Positions 57,361-64,000 of a stretch of 64,000 bases of DNA are shown here, piece by piece. The stretch's first letter is position 1, and every line of letters starts with the position of its first letter. This DNA comes from Gordionus sp. m RMFG-2023 (lineage: Eukaryota; Nematomorpha; Gordioida; Chordodea; Parachordodidae). The position numbers were made by a program, and so were the translations under genes. The DNA lies in the NCBI RefSeq assembly GCF_954871325.1, contig NC_088776.1:35822508-35886507 (forward strand), given 5' to 3'. The notes below the pieces were generated by a model. It was not told the DNA's origin. It ran no database searches and saw nothing but the letters and a program-made list of their open reading frames with translations.

Positions 57361-58275
57361 CCTTTGAATAAACATAATTAATAAATCTATTTTAGATGAT
57401 GGTGATTTTCCAATAGATTTAGAAATGCTCTAATTGATTTACATCAATATAGTTTATATATATATATATTTAGTATACAATATAGATATGAATCATGTCT
57501 ATTTGGTGTTAATATCTTATATGAATGCATATTGTATTATGATTGTTATTACAATATTATATATTATTCAGTGCAAATATAAATGGTCAATCTGTCTATG
57601 CAATGTATAAATACTTAAAATAAATCATTTATTAATATATAAAGAAGACTTTAACACTAAAAATAAAAAATCTAAAGCCTGTTAATTTAATAGGGACATT
57701 TATCAAAGAAGTGAATGTAAAAGTTATTATTTAAAATATAAATAATTAACCCTTCATTTACTATGAATAAATTTTTATAAGAAAGAGAGATATATTGTTT
57801 GCCATGCTTTTAAATTATTAGAAAAAATCAGATTGAAAATATATAAATACCATGTTTAGGATTTAAAAATGATTCATATTATATTAGGCACATTAGGCAA
57901 TAACAATTGTGAAAAAATTAATAACATATTTATTGCTCATAAGTATGTATAAATCATTTTTATAACATATATTTAAAAAATTAAAATTAAACATTATATT
58001 TAATTAAAATTCACTAAATAAACAAAATATTAGTATTTTATTGATATTATTTAAAGATAGAGTTTATCTAATGGCCATATATATTAATGTAATATACAAA
58101 AAATTAGTATTTATAAATTGACAATAATTTATTTGGAAAAAATTAACATATTTATTAATATACTAAATATATTTATAATATATATAATATTTATATTTAT
58201 GACTTTTTAGTGGAGTAATACATTATGGGAACATTTACTTATTTTTTTATTTTTTGCTATTCTGATTTTCACTGT

Positions 58276-59517
58276 TTCGTACTGAATTCAATGTTTATTT
58301 ACCATTTTTAAAAAAAAAATTGGATTGAGTTAATTTTTTGTGATTATTTAATGATTGTATATTAGAGATCTGCAAAGGCCAGCCAGCTGAAAGACTCCCC
58401 AGGAAAATTAAAATAGGCTAGGCAAGTCATACATAAAAAATTTTGGGCCAGGCCTGACAATTTATATATAAAAATCAAGCAGAGTATCACAAATCTCTGA
58501 TTTTTTGTAAAATTTTAATATAAGCATATATTTTGATTTACTATTTGAAAATTAATTATATGTTAATCTTTATATTTTAAGAGCTGTCTAAAAAGAATAT
58601 TTAATCTATTGATAATAAAGTAAATTAACAATAAATTAAACAATTTATTTGTGATATGATCCAATTACAAATGCTCAATACAGAATCATAATAAAAAGGT
58701 CTTGTAAAAATAGATAGCAATGGAGGAGAGATACTAGGGCCTTAAATGGCATTGGGGAAAAATACGATATATATATTAAAAATGTTATGGGCAGAAAATA
58801 TGTATAAAATTGGGCCATTTCTAATAAAATTGGGGCAATTATAAATTTTGACTTTTTGAAAAAGACAAATTTTAATGGGCCAGGCAAGTTGCACAAAATT
58901 ATTATTGGGCTGGAAAACTTGTGCAAAATATTTTAATGAGCTCTCATATACACTAAAATTATGCCTTTTTATTTTATACATAATTTCCTAATATTAAGAA
59001 ATAAAATTCAGTTCACTTGTAATGTATAAAAAATTTATATGAATTGAAAGAAGGGATAGATAAAAATGTGATATTATATTATATGGAACAAGAAAGGGAT
59101 TCAAATTTTAGCAAGTTATATCCAGCCATAAACATTGCCAACATTATATTTCATTTTGGGGAATAAAAAAATACTATATCATTTGTGACAATGCACCAAA
59201 TATTGCCTCACGAGAAACAAAAAATTTCAAAATGTTTTTTGCTTTGCCCATAGTTTATAGTTAACTTTTTTGTAAAGAAAATATGAATTTTTTTATATAA
59301 CATTGTTTAAAGATGTAAATAAAATCAATCTAAGTATTGAATAAGTTTTGTATAAATTTCAGAAAAATATCAATATAAATTGCAATTCTTTTTATTCTAC
59401 TAGCAAAAAAATAATTATACATAATTAATAATCTTTTTAATAAAAGAATTAAAGCATAATTTTAAAAATTGTTAAATAAAATTTTCAAATGGTTGACAAT
59501 TTTCCCATTATGCTAAA
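58276..59517. other. Non-coding, relic of TAGAGATCTGCAAAG family
   Basis: At about 58362 TAGAGATCTGCAAAGGCCAGCC repeats the left end of the 788-1184 element. Degenerate GGGCCAGGC words continue to about 58930, but a right end was not fixed. A minus-strand AATAAA near 59390 may serve ATP5PF. Confidence 0.45.
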
Positions 59518-59900
59518 TTATTTCTCCATATCAATAAGCTCTAATTTTGGATCTAAAGATTTATCAAAATTATAGAAACCAAAAAATAATACCTTCAAAT
59601 GTAAATTCAGGAAATTTATCCAAATCTTTATCCTTTTGCCCTTGTGAATATAGATTGGTTAGTTTTGTAAGAGCATCACTCATCCTTTTTTCTAATTCGG
59701 GAGATGCATCATACAACATCTTACTCGATTTTCTTGTTAATGAAGATTAATATTTAGATTTTTTTATTTATTAACTGTTTGTTTTGAGTATATTCTCTAA
59801 TTTTTTCGAGAAATAATCTCTGAATAGGATCGGATTCTGTGATATTTTTAGTTTTTTGAAAATGATAAATAGATGTCGATATGCACCGTTTGATAATCAT
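59518..59900 (-). CDS. ATP5PF: ATP synthase-coupling factor 6, mitochondrial (3 exons)
   Basis: Subunit F6 of the peripheral stalk of mitochondrial ATP synthase. Minus-strand exons 59776-59900, 59593-59732 and 59518-59552 give 300 nt, 99 residues (human precursor 108). The first ATG at 59900 opens a basic presequence (MIIKRCISTSIYHFQKTKN), followed by DPIQRLFLEKIREYTQNKQ, matching human DPIQKLFVDKIREYKSKRQ. Then come DASPELEKRMSDALTKL and KDLDKFPEFTFE, and the end DPKLELIDMEK, against human MNTFPTFKFEDPKFEVIEK. Introns are 43 nt (59733-59775) and 40 nt (59553-59592), both GT-AG, with phases that keep the frame. The gene looks intact. Conservation of the C-terminal FEDPK motif across an intron makes chance very unlikely. 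Confidence 0.93.
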
Positions 59901-61115
59901 ATTGCAATTAGTTAATTCGACATAATATCGAAATATTAATAGATTTATAAATGCTGTAACCCTGAATTCATAGGGGCGCGATTGTTATTTAAACGCGACA
60001 AATAAAAAAAACAGTAAATATCAATGACATATAATAATACCTAGACTGACAATTCATTCATTAAAATGCATTTTAAGCATGTATCAATTGAAATCAGCTG
60101 GAACACCATGTTGAATACAACGGTGATAATTTGTTTTAAAACCAATTCTTAATATAAGTAATACTATAGTTATATTTATAATAATTATTTTACCCTTAGT
60201 AGCTAGTTCTTAATATCATGAGTTCATTATTTATTTTTATTTTATATTTAATTTGCTACTGATACAATTTTATTAATCAAACATTATATTTTATCAAAAG
60301 CATTTATTTTTTATTTTCTTAATTATTAATATTTACATAAATTATAATAATATGGTGATATCTTCTAAAATAAGTTTAAGCTCTTTGCTTGTAATATGCA
60401 GGTTAGCAATATCAGCAATTATTATTATATGTCATTGGTAAATATTATATCGCATTTATAGTTACCGATCGCGTGATTTGAGTCGCAAGTCACCCGACCC
60501 ATTTTGTATTTGTCGCGAAATTTTGAAATATTCATTTATTCATTACCACGCCTAGAAATTGCACGAAGTACAATTTCATCACCCACCAGGAGTTGGGCGT
60601 GCACCAAGTATATTCACTAGTATATAGATCCTATACATGATGTATATCCGTTTTATTATAGTGGAGGGTACCACTATGTAGCCAGCTAGCAAAATGAAGA
60701 AGGGAGAAGTACGAAAGTGGGGATGTATTAGTTCCGTTACCAGCAGAATGGTGTTAAGAAATATAATGTCATGTAATAATGTACCTGAATCCTGATATGA
60801 TTATTTATTGAGGCAACAAAAAAACAATAATAACTCTTATACCTTGGTGAGTATTGAGAGTTTAAGTTAGGTTTGCATGATGAGTCCCTTCTTTGTTTGT
60901 TGTTCTTGGAGTCGATAGCGCGTGTCATGTAGACCTTGTACGCGCTGTGCAAATGATATTTGGGTTCGTCGGTGTTATTGCGTTATCATCATAACCAATG
61001 TTCGTTATCATTATCTATTATTCTATTTGTTGTTGTTGTAGCTGTTGTCGTTATTGTCGCCGATATCGTATGTCCAGAAGAAGAAGTCTTGGGTTCATAT
61101 GAGGAAAGTTGCGTT
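59901..61115. other. Upstream of ATP5PF, no gene recognised
   Basis: Should include the ATP5PF promoter. A GC-richer stretch at 60460-60620 holds a GAAATTG/CAATTTC stem and a CACGCC/GGGCGTG pair, possibly a small element end. The frames at 60737-60952 and 60960-61154 show no domain. Confidence 0.4.
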
Positions 61116-61188
61116 GTCCAGATTATTATCATCATCAAACATGCTTTGTTCTAGCCATTGCAAGAAAAGAAAAAGAAGAGAACGGTTC

Positions 61189-62665
61189 CTATTTTAATTT
61201 AGGCCATATTTTAGATGTTCTTTTATGAGTTTCTTGTTTTTGCTGAGTGCCATGAAATCTGCAAGCGAGAGGTTGTTCAGGTCCATATCCATAGTATTTA
61301 GGGGTACTCTTCCTACCGTCAGGGGACCATTTCATGGACGAGAATATCATATTTTCCTGCGAGTGTCTTAAGCTATGGCCTAGTAATTCTAATCTCCCCA
61401 TGGGAATGAGTCGATTGATTGGTAGGATGTCGCATCTATTTCAGAGCGTTGAATTTGAGGTGTTGTATGGGTAATATGTTTTGGTGATTCTTCTTAGGCA
61501 TTTGTTTATAAATGTTTGAGTTGCGTTGATGTTGCTTTTAGTGTCCTGCCAAGTCTCCAGTCCGTAGGTAAGAATGGGTACAATTAGGGACTTGTAGAGT
61601 CTTATTTTTAAATTAATTGATATTTGGTTGGATGACCATAATTTCGACAGTTGATGGTACTGGAGTCTAGCATTATTAGTTCTCGATTTCGTATCTAATA
61701 TTGTGAAGCCTAATGATGTTATCTCGTTTCCTAGGTATTTGAAATCTGACACTAATTCTTTCGTATTACCCTCAAAGTTAAAGGGTATAAGTTACTCGCA
61801 TATGTATTTGAGGTGATAAGCTTGGTTTTTGTGTAGTTAACTCTTAATCCATATTCATAAGAGTTGTTGACAAATAATCATAAAATATTTATTATCTTGT
61901 ATTCTGAGTTAGCTAATATACACATAGAAAATTCAGAGAGTTATGCATGCCATTGTGGTGCTGTTGATCCCTGTAATGTGGGTTGAGTGCATATTCTTGT
62001 TTAAAGGATTTATTTAGGATATCATTCATTATTACATTAAAAATAATTGGGGAGAGAATGCATCTTTATTTAAGGCCCCTATTTGCTTTAAAAGGTTGTG
62101 ATTTTATATTTAGATGTTGAGGTATTACGCTATGATTGTCATAAATTATCTTAATTAGCGATATCAGATGCTTATCTATTCCTATGTTTTCCAGCAAGGG
62201 CCATATCTTGTGCTGTATAATGGAATCGAAGGCTTGACTTAAATCAATCATTAGGGCAAAGATGGGGAATTTATGCATTCTAGCCTTTTCCAGAATAACT
62301 TCAAGTGCCAAAGTCAACTTTGTAGTATTTCTACCCTTCCTGTATGATGTGATAGTGTTAGAGAGGAACCTGTTAATGATTGGTTTAATCCTAACAGATA
62401 TAATGTATGTGAACATTTTTAGGGTAACTGGAATCAGTGCAATACCTTTGTAATCCTTAAGGCTGTTTGGAGTCTTGTTTTTATGGAAGTTTAGTATTAT
62501 TGATGTCATCCATTCTTCAGGAAATTTACCCGTATTCCATATCTCCCTAAAGAGGGGAAGTATTAAACAGGCACTTAGGTCTACATCTATCTTCCATAGT
62601 TCTGCAAAGATCCCATCGACTCCAGCATGCATTTTCAGTCGTTTAATGGCACCGATTATATCCAA
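61189..62665 (-). pseudogene. LINE reverse transcriptase
   Basis: 62665-62066 encodes RT motifs in order: AELWKIDV, REIWNTGKFPEEWMTSIIL, LKDYKGIALIPVTLKMF, YRKGRNTTKLTLALEVIL, then LMIDLSQAFDSI (the first catalytic Asp). The YADD box expected near 61900-61940 is not preserved: the frame there reads FLCVYLANSEY. 61752-61441 continues with the thumb/C-terminal block LYKSLIVPILTYGLETW and FINKCLRRI, and 61401-61189 with LELLGHSLRH. There are stops or shifts at each junction between these blocks. Confidence 0.82.
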
Positions 62666-62869
62666 CTTGTTCAGGTTCTGACTGGGTGATTAGAAAGGGT
62701 AGTCACATATAGGTCTGGGCCACCTCGTTCTGTAGAGCTTCATGTAATGGTCTATCCATATGTCTAATTGTTCCTTTGGGTCAATTATAATTTTATTGTT
62801 ATTTAAGTGTAGTCTTGGTAAAGGATTGGTCTTGAAGGTGGTGAGTAGTTTAAGAGATTGGAAAGCCTT

Positions 62870-63970
62870 TTAAATGTTATTGTTATCAAAATTGAATTGG
62901 ATAGATTTAGATAAATTAGCAATAAACAGCCTTTTGTCGGCCCTTATGCGGTGAGTAATGTACCTCCTGTGATGTTTAGCGTATTGGTAATGGGATATAT
63001 TTATTGTTAGATTTTTAATTATTTGTATAGTTGAAGGGGTGAGCCACTCTCTGCGTTTAATGCGTGGTCTTAAACATGATGTAATACTAACTAATAAATT
63101 CAGCTTAATGTCCTTCCAGGTCAGATTTGGGTTAATCATGCCATTTAATGTATTCCTCCACGTTGCTAATTTAGTGACGAACTCTTACTTCACCTCTATG
63201 TCATTGAGCTGTGCCAAGTCTTTTCTGGCTATAAATCTTACACTGGTGAGACAGTTCTGTTTAATGTGATTTGGGAAAATGCTATTGTTGATTCTGAGTT
63301 CACAGCCCAGTGGGTAATGGTCTGTAAAAAGTATAAGGTTTAGTTTACTGATTACTCTGATGTCTCTTACCCACTTGAAGATCTTTGTGGAAATTACAAA
63401 GTAATTTATCTGTAAGGTAGTACCAAAGGAAGGACTCTTGTAAGTCATGATGTGATGAATAGGATGCTTGAAAAACGTATTTCCAATTTTCATGTTGAAG
63501 AGTTCACAGATTTCTATTAACCTTTTACCGTTGGTTTTCGTACTTTGTACTAATGCGGCGTTTCCAAGGCAGGATGAATTATTAGGTTTGCTTACCGAAG
63601 CATTGAAATCGCCTGCTAAAATGATACCATCCCGACGCGGTAGTTCCTTTAAGATATTCTAATTGTGAGGTGCGTATACGTTAAACAAATGAACTTTTTT
63701 GTATCCTAAGTTTAAGGTAAGATAGCATATTCGACTGGAGATTGGGTTGAAGCTTACTAATTTTATTAATTTATTATGTATCAGAATCGCCACCCCAGCC
63801 GATACGTGTTCAGCGTTCGAGCTGCAATATAAGGTATAATCTAAGAGGTTCCTTACTTCAGTTACTTTAAGGTAGGTTTCTTGTAAAAGGAGAATATCGT
63901 AATGTTGATCATTCACGACTTGCCTAAATATAGTTAATCTGTCATTCAGGGATCTTATATTTAGAGATCA
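62870..63970 (-). pseudogene. LINE APE-type endonuclease and linker
   Basis: 63970-63659 starts LNIRSLNDRLTIFRQ and carries DILLLQETYL (catalytic Glu), then SAGVAILIHNKL and VHLFNVYAPHN. 63655-63500 has ILAGDFNASVS. 63493-63185 has NTFFKHPIHHIMTYKSPSFG and LFTDHYPLGCEL, where TDH replaces the usual SDH. 63139-62870 is a basic linker with RREWLTPSTIQIIK, as in RTE-type elements. At least two frame changes separate these blocks. Confidence 0.83.
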
Positions 63971-64000
63971 TTTTAATACTCTGGTCCTTCATTGGAAAAA

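Larger units (their letters stand above)
55995..58275 (+). mobile_element. Possible DNA transposon with FLYWCH finger
   Basis: Near-end words CGAAACAGCGAAAATCAG (about 56017) and ATGTTCCCA recur inverted near 58230-58275 (CTGATTTTCACTGTTTCG, TGGGAACAT), suggesting imperfect inverted termini. GGGAACATTTTTAATGTTCCC at about 56034 is a perfect 9-bp hairpin. The inside holds a FLYWCH-type finger and short exon-like repeats. Target duplications were not resolved. Confidence 0.4.
61117..64000 (-). mobile_element. RTE-like LINE, degraded, 5' end at window edge
   Basis: On the minus strand: APE-type endonuclease (63185-63970), linker, reverse transcriptase and C-terminal part (to 61189). The 3' side ends with GATGATGATAATAAT (minus strand, about 61120-61135), the simple-repeat tail usual in RTE-type LINEs. 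G+C is clearly higher than in the neighbouring DNA. Several frame breaks are present. Confidence 0.85.

Noticed and set aside
60460-60620. tRNA or tRNA-derived SINE
   Set aside because: GC-richer and with small stems, but I could not find a convincing cloverleaf or A and B boxes.

Overview
The window is a very AT-rich piece of an animal nuclear genome, packed with transposable elements. Two intact host genes support this placement. One is a mitochondrial 3-hydroxyacyl-CoA dehydrogenase (HADH; minus, 8 exons, 33181-44016). The other is ATP synthase coupling factor 6 (ATP5PF; minus, 3 exons, 59518-59900), a subunit I know from animals. Both show a mitochondrial-type N-terminus, and apart from one 80-nt and one giant intron their introns are only 38-43 nt, so single-frame ORF calling misses both. 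A frameshifted KH-domain fragment of IGF2BP/Imp type (29151-29411) and the metazoan flavour of the transposons (ZMYM-like hAT, KRBA2-type integrase, FLYWCH, RTE-like LINE, K02A2.6-like Ty3/Gypsy) agree. I cannot name the species.

Layout. 1-750: one end of a long-terminal-repeat-like TIR with ~240-bp subrepeats. 788-1184 and 1692-3402: two hAT elements with GC-rich CGGGCC internal repeats. 3569-13322: Ty3/Gypsy fossils on the minus strand, split by a 4.6-kb Mutator-like element (5748-10365) with ~950-bp inverted termini and a 9-bp target duplication. 13366-24525: an 11.2-kb element bounded by inverted repeats, each holding a ~240-bp array, and coding a KRBA2-type integrase with a tandem series of mini-exons; it sits beside the Gypsy gag start. 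24560-28370: retroelement-derived repeat, carrying a GC-rich ORF island and a hAT copy (25534-27464). 28400-33180: host-gene fragments, nested hAT relics, a 17-bp minisatellite and AT-rich filler.

33181-44016 is HADH. Its last intron is 9.6 kb and holds hAT relics plus a 5.4-kb foldback element (35983-41429) made of two mirror-image arms of tandem repeats. 44238-49553: nested hAT elements, one with a nearly full ZMYM1-like transposase. 49554-55460: AT-rich DNA, an unidentified exon, Gypsy relics and a LINE tail. 55990-58280: a possible DNA transposon with a FLYWCH finger and another run of short exon-like repeats. 59518-59900: ATP5PF. 61120-64000: an RTE-like LINE on the minus strand running to the window edge.

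The strongest observations are target-site duplications and paralogous empty sites that resolve the nesting, the foldback inside the HADH intron, and the phase-matched mini-exon series in the integrase gene. Everything was read by eye; no alignment or search was run.
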